NCBI GenBank assembly: GCA_963169875.1
Contig: CAUJEL010000023.1
Span: forward strand, 1-51,834
DNA length: 51,834 nucleotides
Reading direction: 5' to 3'
From: Candidatus Zhuqueibacterota bacterium
Lineage (GTDB): Bacteria > Zhuqueibacterota > Zhuqueibacteria > Residuimicrobiales > Residuimicrobiaceae
The stretch's first letter is position 1. Each line of letters starts with the position of its first letter. The notes under the pieces were generated by a model. That model ran no database searches. It had not been told where the DNA came from and worked only from the letters and a program-made list of their open reading frames with translations. Of the stretch, positions 33,348 through 41,102 are shown one piece after another. The position numbers and the translations under genes were made by a program.

Positions 33348-33719
33348 ATGGATATGAAAGTGACATTCCCCGGCAATCTGGCCGTTAACGCTCAGTATGG
33401 GCCCATGACGATCGAAACCAATCAGGATGGTTCGGCACCTCCGCCCTTTGCCCTTTTTCTGGCTTCCATCGCCACCTGCGCCGGGATCTATGTGTTGAGT
33501 TTCTGCAAACAACGCGGTCTGTCGACCGAAGGACTCGAGATCACCCAGCGTATGACTTCGGACCCGTTGACGCATATGATCAAGCAGATACAGCTGGACA
33601 TCAAACTGCCCGCGGATTTCCCGGAAAAATACAGGGAAGCAGTCATCCGTGCCGCGGATCAATGTGCCGTGAAAAAACACTTGCTGCAACCTCCGCAAAT
33701 TGACATCATCACCAGCTAG
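33348..33719 (+). CDS. OsmC-family protein
   Basis: 123 residues. OsmC/Ohr fold with the two peroxidatic cysteines in their usual settings: LFLASIATCAGIYVLSFCKQ (first Cys) and ADQCAVKKHLLQPPQI (second Cys). Early residues FPGNLAVNAQYGPMTIETNQ and the centre GLEITQRMTSDPLTHMIKQI fit. Members reduce organic hydroperoxides with thiol cofactors, so it may use bacillithiol-dependent reductants in this organism, an inference only. The start ATG 33348 has AGGAG six bases upstream. The long opposite-strand frame here is a shadow. Confidence 0.88.
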   Translation: MDMKVTFPGNLAVNAQYGPMTIETNQDGSAPPPFALFLASIATCAGIYVLSFCKQRGLSTEGLEITQRMTSDPLTHMIKQIQLDIKLPADFPEKYREAVIRAADQCAVKKHLLQPPQIDIITS

Positions 33720-33730
33720 CCTGAACGATC

Positions 33731-33805
33731 CCCCGCCGGGAACGCAGGGAAGCGCGAAGAAAAGATAAACCTTAAAACAGCATCATTGGCAACTTTCAAT
33801 ACGAT
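33731..33805 (+). mobile_element. Dispersed element, left half (copy d, interrupted)
   Basis: CCCGCCGGGAACGCAGGGAA followed by GCGCGAAGAAAAG... and ending in GCATCATTGGCAACTTTCAA aligns with the first half of copies a-c and stops in the middle of the element, at about the same point where copy e resumes. Confidence 0.7.
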
Positions 33806-33810
33806 TTTTT

Positions 33811-33973
33811 CACCGCCGGTAACGCAGAGGTACGCAAAGAAAAGAAAAACATAAAAATGATATTGATAACAACTTGATGACTGAGATGAAATTTTAATCA
33901 AAAATTTTTCGATAATTATGACAAAAACCGCCCGGCGTACTCTGCGCGCCCGGCGGTTTATGAATTGAACAGG
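33811..33973 (+). mobile_element. Dispersed ~165-bp element (copy c, full length)
   Basis: From CACCGCCGGTAACGCAGAGG to GCGGTTTATGAATTGAACAG plus G. Its right end can fold as AAACCGCC...GGCGGTTT. It lies between the two half copies d and e, as though it had inserted into an older copy. The surrounding 590-bp gap (33720-34309) has no gene. Confidence 0.78.
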
Positions 33974-34018
33974 CCAAAACCGGAATGAACTGGAATGCAA
34001 AACCTGTGCAATCATCCC

Positions 34019-34068
34019 GACAAAAACCGCCCGGCGTACTCTGCGAGCCCGGCGGTTCATGAATTCAA
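34019..34068 (+). mobile_element. Dispersed element, right end (copy e, interrupted)
   Basis: GACAAAAACCGCCCGGCGTA, CTCTGCGAGCCCGGCGGTTC and ATGAATTCAAC repeat the last ~50 bases of copy c with few changes. Similarity probably extends further left, to about 33980 (GGAATGAACTGGAATG), completing the outer element. Confidence 0.72.
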
Positions 34069-34204
34069 CGTACTGGTACTTTTATAAACTTTCTGCGCGG
34101 GTTGACTTTTTTTCACAGCAAATTCCGCGCAGAACGGCGCTCACACCAGATATAGACAATTTCGTTAAAAAGTGATCTAAATCTGAAAATAATTTAAATA
34201 ATTA

Positions 34205-34232
34205 TTGACTTTTACGAATAAAAAGGTATATT
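34205..34232 (+). promoter_or_regulatory. Promoter of the ATP-grasp/aminomutase operon
   Basis: TTGACT (34205-34210), a 16-base spacer, then TATATT (34227-34232), in an AT-rich setting about 75 bases before the first ATP-grasp gene. It is the best sigma-70-like match in the window. Confidence 0.6.
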
Positions 34233-34309
34233 TATCCCTAAAAAACAGAGTATTTTTTTTAAAGATGAAACTTTTTTAGTCTTTAGTCGTTGTATTTGCA
34301 TTACATGGA

Positions 34310-35374
34310 GTGTACTATTCCTTGAAGATTGCCCTCGTACATAGCTCAAAAGCCGGCATGGCGACCATGGTCTCGCGCCTTATGGGGCAAGAAATTATGG
34401 AGGATGATGATGAGCCTCCGCCGGATTTGCTCGCTGAGTGCGACTCAGATGAAACCATCCTAGCTGTTCAAACAGCCCTCGAGGAACGTTTTTCCGTCGT
34501 TCCGATCGAATCGGACGAGTACGCCTATTCCCGCCTGCAACAGTCTCAACCTGATCTGGTCTTCAATATTGCCGAACGCGTTTTCGGCCCCAACCGGGAA
34601 TCGCAAATTCCCTCTTTGTGTGAATATCTCAACCTGCCTTATACCGGCTCTGATCCCTTGACGCTGGGCATTTGCCTGGACAAATCCCGCGCCAAAGAGA
34701 TTCTATCCTATTATCGCATTCCCACACCTCTCTTCTGGACGCTGGAAAACGCGCAGGAAATTCCTGAGAACATCATTTTACCGGTCATCGTCAAGCCGCT
34801 CTATGAAGGATCGAGCAAGGGCATCAAGGACAATTGTCTCGTCCGCACCCGCGAAGAGCTTGTCGCCCGCGTCACGGAAATAACGCAGACCTACGAACAG
34901 CCCGTCATCGTCGAAGAATTTCTCGATGGCCGGGAATTTACCGTCGGGGTTTTGGGCAACTATCCCAATCTCGAGATTCTGCCCATCGTGGAGATCGACC
35001 ACAGTCAACTGCCCCCCGGCGCCGCGCCCATCTACTCTTATGAGGCGAAATGGGTTTGGGACACCCGCGAAAAACCGCTGAAAATTTTCCAATGCCCGGC
35101 ACAGGTCGATGCTGTATTGGAGCGTAAAATCACGGATCTGATCAACCGCGTCTATAAGGTGCTGCGTCTGCGCGATTGGTCCCGCATAGACATCAGACTG
35201 GATGTACAGGGTGAGCCCCAGGTGATCGAAGTGAACCCCCTGCCCGGTATTTTGCCCAATCCGGACGACAACTCCTGCTTGCCCAAAGCAGCCCGAGCCG
35301 CCGGATACTCATATAATACATTGATTCAGCGTGTCGTCGACGAAGCCGCTGCTCGCTATGGACTGAGCCAATGA
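34310..35374 (+). CDS. D-Ala-D-Ala ligase-like ATP-grasp enzyme 1
   Basis: 354 residues, COG1181-like. N-terminal Rossmann-like lobe (LKIALVHSSKAGM; PDLVFNIAERVFGPNRESQI; LPYTGSDPLTLGICLDKSRA), the central ATP-grasp lobe (LPVIVKPLYEGSSKGI, PVIVEEFLDGREFTVGVLGN) and metal-binding end (RIDIRLD and QVIEVNPLPGILP with Glu307/Asn309). SYEAKW parallels the YEAKY loop of Ddl. It would activate a carboxylate as acyl-phosphate and join an amine. Unlike Ddl it has an acidic insert (MEDDDEPPPDLL) near residue 30. The frame starts at GTG 34310; TTG 34322 behind GGAG is a real alternative. It overlaps the next gene by four bases. No mur or ddl context is present, so cell-wall D-Ala-D-Ala synthesis is unlikely. 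Confidence 0.85.
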   Translation: MYYSLKIALVHSSKAGMATMVSRLMGQEIMEDDDEPPPDLLAECDSDETILAVQTALEERFSVVPIESDEYAYSRLQQSQPDLVFNIAERVFGPNRESQIPSLCEYLNLPYTGSDPLTLGICLDKSRAKEILSYYRIPTPLFWTLENAQEIPENIILPVIVKPLYEGSSKGIKDNCLVRTREELVARVTEITQTYEQPVIVEEFLDGREFTVGVLGNYPNLEILPIVEIDHSQLPPGAAPIYSYEAKWVWDTREKPLKIFQCPAQVDAVLERKITDLINRVYKVLRLRDWSRIDIRLDVQGEPQVIEVNPLPGILPNPDDNSCLPKAARAAGYSYNTLIQRVVDEAAARYGLSQ

Positions 35375-36387
35375 ACGTAAAAGAGCCACTCATAGGCGTC
35401 GCCTTTAATGCCTATGAAGCCATCGTCGGCAAACGCGAAGAACAGATTTCTGAAACATCCGTGCAGCAGGCAGCCCAGGATGTTTCCCGGGCCATCGAGC
35501 AGGCCGGATATCCAGTCATCTCCCTGCCCATGAAAGGCGGCATCGAAGAATTTGCACAGCAGGTTCGTTCTACAAACGCTTCCATGCTGGTGAACCTGTG
35601 CGAAAGTTACAAGGGTATTCCGCAAAAAGAATTCAATGTGGCCGCGTTTTTTGAAATGATGGATTGGCCGTACAGCGGTAATAAAGCATTCACCCTGGCT
35701 CTTTGTCAGCAGAAATACCTCACCAAAACCCTGTTGCAGGCCCATGGGCTCCCCTGTGCCCCGGGGTTTCTGGCGCCAGGCATGAGCCGGCCGGACGGGA
35801 TGGCATTTCCGATGATCGTCAAACCCAACGCCGAAGACGCCAGCCTCGGCATCTACGGTCATTCGGTGGTCCATGACCAGGGGGCCCTGGAAAAACAGGT
35901 CGCTGAGGTGTTGCATACGTACCATCAGCCCGCCCTGGTGGAGGCTTTTATATCCGGACGGGAATTCAATGTCGCGGTCTATGATGCTGAAAACGGGCCC
36001 CTCGCGCTGCCGGTCTCGGAAATCGATTTTTCCAATCTGCCGGCGGATGTGCCGCATATTCTCGGCTATGAGGCCAAGTGGTTCGAGGATCATGCCTTGT
36101 ATCAGGCCACGATGCCCAAATGCCCGGCGCCCATCAGCGATGAACTGCGCATCAGATTGCAGTCGCTGGCCGTCGCAGCCTTTAAAGCGGTCGATGGCCG
36201 CGATTATGCCCGCGTGGATTTTCGGGTTTCGGAGAAAGGGGAAATTTTCATCCTCGAAGTCAATCCCAATCCGGACATCAGCCTGAATGCGGGATTTGCC
36301 CGCGCCCTGGCCGCGGCACAAATTGAGTATGTTGATTTCTGGCAACGGATGATAGAGAACACCCTGGCTCGAAAGGAATCCCGATGA
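35371..36387 (+). CDS. D-Ala-D-Ala ligase-like ATP-grasp enzyme 2
   Basis: 338 residues. Same fold order as its neighbour: ASMLVNLCESYKGIPQKEFN and WPYSGNKAFTLALCQQKYLT in the N-lobe, FPMIVKPNAEDASLGI (nucleotide loop), ALVEAFISGREFNVAVYDAE, GYEAKWFEDH, then YARVDFRVSEKGEIFILEVN and PNPDIS with the metal-binding Glu and Asn. The two genes look like an old tandem duplication with different substrate pockets. Start ATG 35371 overlaps the previous stop (ATGA), and its own end overlaps the GNAT start in the same way, so all three are translationally coupled. It is a likely second amide- or peptide-bond-forming step of the same pathway. Confidence 0.85.
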   Translation: MNVKEPLIGVAFNAYEAIVGKREEQISETSVQQAAQDVSRAIEQAGYPVISLPMKGGIEEFAQQVRSTNASMLVNLCESYKGIPQKEFNVAAFFEMMDWPYSGNKAFTLALCQQKYLTKTLLQAHGLPCAPGFLAPGMSRPDGMAFPMIVKPNAEDASLGIYGHSVVHDQGALEKQVAEVLHTYHQPALVEAFISGREFNVAVYDAENGPLALPVSEIDFSNLPADVPHILGYEAKWFEDHALYQATMPKCPAPISDELRIRLQSLAVAAFKAVDGRDYARVDFRVSEKGEIFILEVNPNPDISLNAGFARALAAAQIEYVDFWQRMIENTLARKESR

Positions 36388-36857
36388 TACGGCCCATGAC
36401 GGCGCAGGACAGACCCGCCGTTGTCAGCATCCTGCAAAATACCGGGATGTTTACAGCGGATGAAATCGAGGTCGCCATTGAACTGATTGACATTTATCTG
36501 CAGCAACCCGGACAGAAAGATTATATCATCGATGTGATCACCGAGGAAGATGGCAGTGTGATGGGTTACGCCACCTATGGCCCAACGCCTCTGACGGAGG
36601 GCACCTATGATCTCTACTGGATCGCCGTTTCGCCCCTGGCACAAAACAAAGGATATGGAAAACAATTAATGCATTGGGTGGAAAACAAGATAATGGAGGA
36701 GAAGGGAAGATTATTGATCATCGAAACCTCTTCACAACCGCGCTATGAAAATACGCGACGGTTTTACCTTAATCAGCACTATGAAGAAAGTGTGCGCATC
36801 GCAGATTTCTACAAACCCGATGATGATCGCATAATCTATGTAAAGTATTTCTCTTGA
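36384..36857 (+). CDS. GNAT-family N-acetyltransferase
   Basis: 157 residues, one GNAT domain. MIRPMTAQDRPAVVSILQNT opens the fold; VMGYATYGPTPLTEGTYDLY and WIAVSPLAQNKGYGKQLMHW form strand 4, motif A and the pyrophosphate loop (Q-N-K-G-Y-G), and NTRRFYLNQHYEESVRIADF is motif B. It transfers an acyl group from acyl-CoA to an amine. Beta-lysine acetyltransferase AblB is also GNAT but is longer, so this is not a simple AblB. Coupled by a 4-base overlap to the ATP-grasp gene; the aminomutase starts 16 bases after its stop. Confidence 0.88.
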   Translation: MIRPMTAQDRPAVVSILQNTGMFTADEIEVAIELIDIYLQQPGQKDYIIDVITEEDGSVMGYATYGPTPLTEGTYDLYWIAVSPLAQNKGYGKQLMHWVENKIMEEKGRLLIIETSSQPRYENTRRFYLNQHYEESVRIADFYKPDDDRIIYVKYFS

Positions 36858-36873
36858 AGGAGTCAATGTAAAA

Positions 36874-38004
36874 ATGGATGATTGGCAAAATCTCCTCAAA
36901 GGCAGTCTCACCAAACCTGAAGAGATTGCTGAACGTTTTGGACTGGATGTTGAAGAAGTCAAAAAGGTTGCGAAAAATTTTAAATTTCGCATTACGCCCT
37001 ATTATGCCAATCTGATCAAGGAAAAAGGGGACCCTATCTACCGTCAAATCGTTCCGGATCCCGCGGAACTGGCTGAAAACAGTGGTGCCGCCGATCCCTT
37101 GAATGAAGATGAAGATTCACCCGTACCAAGCATCGTTCACCGATACCCTGATCGCGTGCTGTTTCTGGTGTCGCATAGCTGCGGCTCGTATTGCCGCTTT
37201 TGCACGCGCAAGCGCAAAGTGGGCGATTCCACTAAAATAAATCCCCGCTCCATCGAGGATGGCCTGGAGTATATCCGCCAGCATCCAGAAATCCGTGACG
37301 TGATTATCTCCGGCGGCGATCCCCTGATGCTCAGCGATAACAAGCTTGAATATATTTTGAAATCCTTGCGCGCGATCGAACATATTCAGATCCTGCGCAT
37401 CGGATCGCGCATGCCGTGCTTTCTGCCGCAGCGCATCACGCCCAAACTGGTCAAAATGCTGCAACGCTATCACCCGCTCTATATGAACGTCCATTTCAAT
37501 CACCCGGACGAGATCACCGAGGAAGCGGCGCGGGCGCTCAATCTGCTGGCCAACGCGGGCATTCCCCTCGGCAACCAGACCGTGCTCCTGAAAGGTGTCA
37601 ACGACGATCCGGAAGTCATGAAAAAACTGGTGCAAAAGCTCCTGACCGTACGCGTGCGGCCCTACTATATTTATCAGGCCGACTATGTCAAAGGCACCGA
37701 ATACCTGCGCACCAAAGTCAGCAAGGGACTGGAGATCATCCAGGCCATACGTGGCTGGACCTCCGGCCTGGCTGTGCCGCAATTCGTCATCGATGCGCCC
37801 GGCGGCGGCGGCAAGATCCCGCTCCTGCCGGCTTATGTGCAATCCGTTGATGATGAAAAGGTCGTCCTGCGGAACTATCAGGGCAAGGTATTCGTTTACC
37901 CACAGGTGGATTCGCCGGACAATCAGGTGCCTGCGCAAAAGCCGGCGCAAAAGGGTGCATTTAAGCCTGAGTTTATGCCAGAACTAGAAGAAATGATGTA
38001 TTAA
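36874..38004 (+). CDS. KamA-family radical SAM aminomutase, lysine 2,3-aminomutase-like
   Basis: 376 residues. The iron-sulfur motif is HSCGSYCRFCTRKRKVG (Cys103, Cys107, Cys110). DVIISGGDPLMLSDNKLEYI, LRIGSRMPCFLPQRITPKLV and NHPDEITEEA are KamA signatures. The PLP lysine is Lys314 in VIDAPGGGGKIP. The two aspartates that bind the substrate's second amino group in lysine 2,3-aminomutase (known as Asp293 and Asp330) have counterparts in YQADYVKG and VIDAPGG, so a cationic amino acid such as lysine is favoured over glutamate. It lacks the C-terminal cysteine cluster of the clostridial enzyme and is about 40 residues shorter. The product would be a beta-amino acid for the neighbouring ligases and acetyltransferase. 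Confidence 0.88.
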   Translation: MDDWQNLLKGSLTKPEEIAERFGLDVEEVKKVAKNFKFRITPYYANLIKEKGDPIYRQIVPDPAELAENSGAADPLNEDEDSPVPSIVHRYPDRVLFLVSHSCGSYCRFCTRKRKVGDSTKINPRSIEDGLEYIRQHPEIRDVIISGGDPLMLSDNKLEYILKSLRAIEHIQILRIGSRMPCFLPQRITPKLVKMLQRYHPLYMNVHFNHPDEITEEAARALNLLANAGIPLGNQTVLLKGVNDDPEVMKKLVQKLLTVRVRPYYIYQADYVKGTEYLRTKVSKGLEIIQAIRGWTSGLAVPQFVIDAPGGGGKIPLLPAYVQSVDDEKVVLRNYQGKVFVYPQVDSPDNQVPAQKPAQKGAFKPEFMPELEEMMY

Positions 38005-38006
38005 AT

Positions 38007-38948
38007 TTGATTAAAACGTTTAAAAAACGCACAGTTCCGGTTCAGCCATCATATTCCCATACGCCTGATCTCCTCATGTTATGGGAATGGGAATATGATG
38101 ACGATTTTATTTTCTATCTGGGGGCGGCTGCGCGTAATCGTAATTTGTCCGTTCGCGTCTTTCATGCGGAAGAATTGGCAACGTTTTATCACTATTGCTC
38201 GGATCCGGATTTTGTCCCCCGTGTGATCATCGACCGGGCCTCTGACGTCCATGCGGAGCTGTCTTCATCCCTCAACATCTTAAAAAATCGAGGCTCCTCC
38301 ATCATCAATGATCCCGAGCGTATGGCGTGGTGCCGCGATAAAGCCACCATGCACCTCGAACTCGTCTCCAGTGGCATCACCGTGCCGTATGGCATCATCG
38401 CCTCCCGGTACGATGCCCCGGAGATCATTTTTTCCCAGGCGGCGGAAAAACTGGGATTGCCCTTTGTCATCAAACCCTCCGAGGGGGGCGGCGGCGAAGG
38501 CGTCATCCTTGATGCCGCCAGGTCCCAGGACATCAGTCAAGCCCTCAAATGCAGCCCCACCGGCAAAGTGATCCTGCAGAAAAAAGTCGAACCCGCAACC
38601 CTGCTCGACCGCCGCGCCTGGTTCCGCGTTTTCTTCATCATCGATCACATCGTGCCGTGCTGGTGGGATGACCTGACCCATTTATACCAACCTGTCCATC
38701 CTGGCCAACTGCCGCAAGAGACCCTGCAAAAAATGAAAGAAATTGTGAACCATATCGCGCAAACCACAAAAATCGATTTCTTCACCACCGAGATCGCCAT
38801 TGACCACGATGGCGCCCTGCAGGTCGTCGATTTCGTCAACGAGATGTGCGACATGCGCATGCGCTCCCGTCACGGCAACGGCGTTCCCGATGCCCTGGTC
38901 CTGCAGATCACCAATCGCATCATCCAGCACTGCGCCCGGCCGCACTGA
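38007..38948 (+). CDS. ATP-grasp enzyme 3 (RimK/carbamoyl-phosphate-synthase-like fold)
   Basis: 313 residues, unlike the two Ddl-like enzymes upstream. IINDPERMAWCRDKATMHLE is the RimK/glutathione-synthetase-type approach to the ATP lobe, LPFVIKPSEGGGGEGVILDA the nucleotide loop, and LQVVDFVNEMCDMRMRSRHG the metal-binding end (Asn-Glu). RAWFRVFFIIDHIVPCWWDD lies in the substrate region. The N-terminal part (LLMLWEWEYDDDFIFYLGAA) is a Rossmann-like start. The reading frame begins at TTG 38007, two bases after the aminomutase stop; ATG 38076 would remove the first strand, so TTG is preferred but uncertain. It closes the five-gene set and presumably performs a third ligation. Confidence 0.8.
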   Translation: MIKTFKKRTVPVQPSYSHTPDLLMLWEWEYDDDFIFYLGAAARNRNLSVRVFHAEELATFYHYCSDPDFVPRVIIDRASDVHAELSSSLNILKNRGSSIINDPERMAWCRDKATMHLELVSSGITVPYGIIASRYDAPEIIFSQAAEKLGLPFVIKPSEGGGGEGVILDAARSQDISQALKCSPTGKVILQKKVEPATLLDRRAWFRVFFIIDHIVPCWWDDLTHLYQPVHPGQLPQETLQKMKEIVNHIAQTTKIDFFTTEIAIDHDGALQVVDFVNEMCDMRMRSRHGNGVPDALVLQITNRIIQHCARPH

Positions 38949-39077
38949 CCGCAACCTGCACCTCCCCGCCGCTCATGAATGAAAAACTGTTGCCGTTGAT
39001 CACCGGGCTGATTATCTTTACGGGTTCCGCGCCAGGCGGTTAATACTTAAAACAGAAAAAAAGTAAAAGGATAGCAT

Positions 39078-40874
39078 ATGCGTTTGAACAAATATATTTT
39101 CGTGGTTTTATCACTATGGGTGGCCACAAATCCGCTGCCGGTGTGCGGCCAAACCATCGAGGCCGAAATCACCGTTGCAGAATTACAGCAGCACATCAGC
39201 TATCTCGCCAGTGACGAACTCAAAGGCCGCCGCTCCGGCAGCGCCGAAGCCATCCTGGCCGCCGAATATATTAAAAAAGAGTTCGCCGCCTCCGGCTTGC
39301 AGCTCTTGGGCGAGCAGGGTTTCCAGACCTTCGAGGTATTGATCGCCCTGGTCCCCGGTCCCAACAACGCTCTGAGCGTGGACGGTGAAAAAATGACGCC
39401 CGGCCTTGATTTCAATCCCCTGGGCTTTTCCGAAAACAGCACCCTCAAGGCGGACGTTGTTTTTGCCGGCTATGGATTTGATTTCTCCACCGATTCCCTT
39501 GCCTGGCACGATTACGAAGGCCTGGATGTGAACGGGAAATGGGTTCTGATCCTGCGGGACGGCCCCGAAAGCGGCGCCGGCAACGATCCCTATGGACCGT
39601 ATCGCAGCCTGCGTAAAAAAGTGCAGACCGCCAAAGATCTCGGCGCCGGCGGCATTCTCTTTGTATCCGGTGCGAAAACCGATGTGGAAGATGCCCTGTT
39701 GCAGGTCAATGCGGACCAGGGCGCGGTCGCGGTTGGCTTGCCGGTGCTGCACATCACCCGCCGCGTAGCCGATAAAATATTGACATCGCAAAGCCACACG
39801 GTGACCGGACTGGAAGAAGCCCTGGTGCAAACCAGCAAGCCCGCCAGCCTGACCCTGCCGGTTCAGGTCGAAGCGCAAAGCGAAATCCTGCGCCAGATGG
39901 GCGAGACGCACAATGTCGTGGCCATGCTGCCGGGCAGCGATCCGGTTTTGCAGGATCAGTACGTCATCATTGGGGCGCATTATGACCATCTGGGCATGGG
40001 TGGTCCGGGATCCGGCTCGCGCCGCCCCGACACCCTGGCGGTGCACAATGGCGCTGATGACAACGCTTCGGGCGTGGCCGCGGTCCTCGAACTCGCCGAA
40101 AAAATGGCGGCCCACCGGCAGGAGATCAATCGCAGCATCGTTTTCATCGCCTTTGCCGCCGAGGAGATGGGAACCATCGGCTCCAAATATTTCACCGAAA
40201 ATCCCCTCGTCGACATCCGTAAAATTCAGATCATGATCAACCTCGACATGGTCGGCCGCTTCAACGAGGAAACCCGAGCCTTCAACATCGGCGGCACGGG
40301 CACGGCACCCGATCTGGCCGAAACCGTCCAGTCCCTGGCCAATCAGCACAATCTGAAGCCGACGCTGTCGCCGGAGGGTTACGGACCTTCGGATCACGCC
40401 GCTTTTTACGGCAAGGATCTATCGGTTCTGTTTTTCATGACCAGCATCGGCGAAACCTATCATACGCCGGATGACGACATTGAAACGTTGAATCTTCCCG
40501 GGGAAAAGACTGTGGCCGACTTTGTTTATGAAACGGCCGTCACCCTGGCCAACCGGCCGGAAAAGCTGACGTTTCAGGAGGCGGGACCCAAGTCGCAGCC
40601 CGCGCCGTCGCGGCGCTTCAAGGTCACCCTCGGCATCATGCCCGATTTCACCGCCTCCGGCATCAAGGGTTTGCGCGCGGACATGGTGATGCCGGACCGC
40701 CCGGCCTCCCGCGCCGGCATGAAAAAAGGCGACATCATCGTGGCCATGGAAGGCAAACCGGTCAACGACATCTATGAGTATATGAACCGCCTGGCTGATT
40801 TCCAGCCCGGACAGCGCATCAGCATCGAGATCCTGCGCAACGGCGTCAAGGAGATCGTCATCGTCGAATTATAA
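39078..40874 (+). CDS. Exported M28 zinc aminopeptidase with PA and PDZ domains
   Basis: 598 residues with signal peptide (MRLNKYIFVVLSLWVATNPL...CGQ). Residues ~95-260 hold a protease-associated (PA) insert (VVFAGYGFDFSTDSLAWHDY, GAGGILFVSGAKTD). The M28 core has the zinc ligands in order: IIGAHYDHLG (His301), NGADDNASG (Asp327), AAEEMGTIGS (Glu362/363), INLDMVGRF (Asp390) and GPSDHAAFYG (His440). A C-terminal PDZ domain (~505-598: LRADMVMPDRPASRAGMKKG, DIIVAMEGKPVNDI) follows. It removes N-terminal residues from peptides in the periplasm or at the surface. Start ATG follows AAAGGA. It is 129 bases after ATP-grasp 3 and may be independent of that operon, though a peptidase beside peptide-type ligases is worth noting. 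Confidence 0.92.
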   Translation: MRLNKYIFVVLSLWVATNPLPVCGQTIEAEITVAELQQHISYLASDELKGRRSGSAEAILAAEYIKKEFAASGLQLLGEQGFQTFEVLIALVPGPNNALSVDGEKMTPGLDFNPLGFSENSTLKADVVFAGYGFDFSTDSLAWHDYEGLDVNGKWVLILRDGPESGAGNDPYGPYRSLRKKVQTAKDLGAGGILFVSGAKTDVEDALLQVNADQGAVAVGLPVLHITRRVADKILTSQSHTVTGLEEALVQTSKPASLTLPVQVEAQSEILRQMGETHNVVAMLPGSDPVLQDQYVIIGAHYDHLGMGGPGSGSRRPDTLAVHNGADDNASGVAAVLELAEKMAAHRQEINRSIVFIAFAAEEMGTIGSKYFTENPLVDIRKIQIMINLDMVGRFNEETRAFNIGGTGTAPDLAETVQSLANQHNLKPTLSPEGYGPSDHAAFYGKDLSVLFFMTSIGETYHTPDDDIETLNLPGEKTVADFVYETAVTLANRPEKLTFQEAGPKSQPAPSRRFKVTLGIMPDFTASGIKGLRADMVMPDRPASRAGMKKGDIIVAMEGKPVNDIYEYMNRLADFQPGQRISIEILRNGVKEIVIVEL

Positions 40875-41102
40875 GACCTTTAGACCACGGCAGGCTGACG
40901 GCAGACGTCGGCCCGCCGTCTCCTGGCCTGTCCCCTCATCCCTGCCTGCTGCACCTGCCTTGCCTGGCAAAAAGCCTGCCCTTGCGACAGCAAATTGCTT
41001 TTTCAGCCCGCCATCTTATGATTCCCGGGAATTCCTGTCCCCTTATTCCTGTTGTTTCAGTTGAAAATAACAGGAATGTTTTCATTGATAAAGGATACTA
41101 CC

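Noticed and set aside
33285-33698. 137-codon minus-strand open frame
   Set aside because: Antisense to the OsmC-like gene, which has the conserved cysteines and a good ribosome-binding site.
33716-34060. 114-codon minus-strand open frame
   Set aside because: It is made of the nested dispersed elements (repeated RRARRVRRAVFV peptide), with no ribosome-binding site or independent support.
34310-36387. Cell-wall D-alanine-D-alanine ligases
   Set aside because: The fold matches, but two diverged copies coupled to GNAT and aminomutase genes, with no mur genes near, argue for another substrate.
36384-38004. Classic ablA-ablB (N-acetyl-beta-lysine) operon
   Set aside because: The GNAT is only 157 residues and precedes the aminomutase, and three ligases are part of the same operon, so the simple two-gene pathway does not fit.
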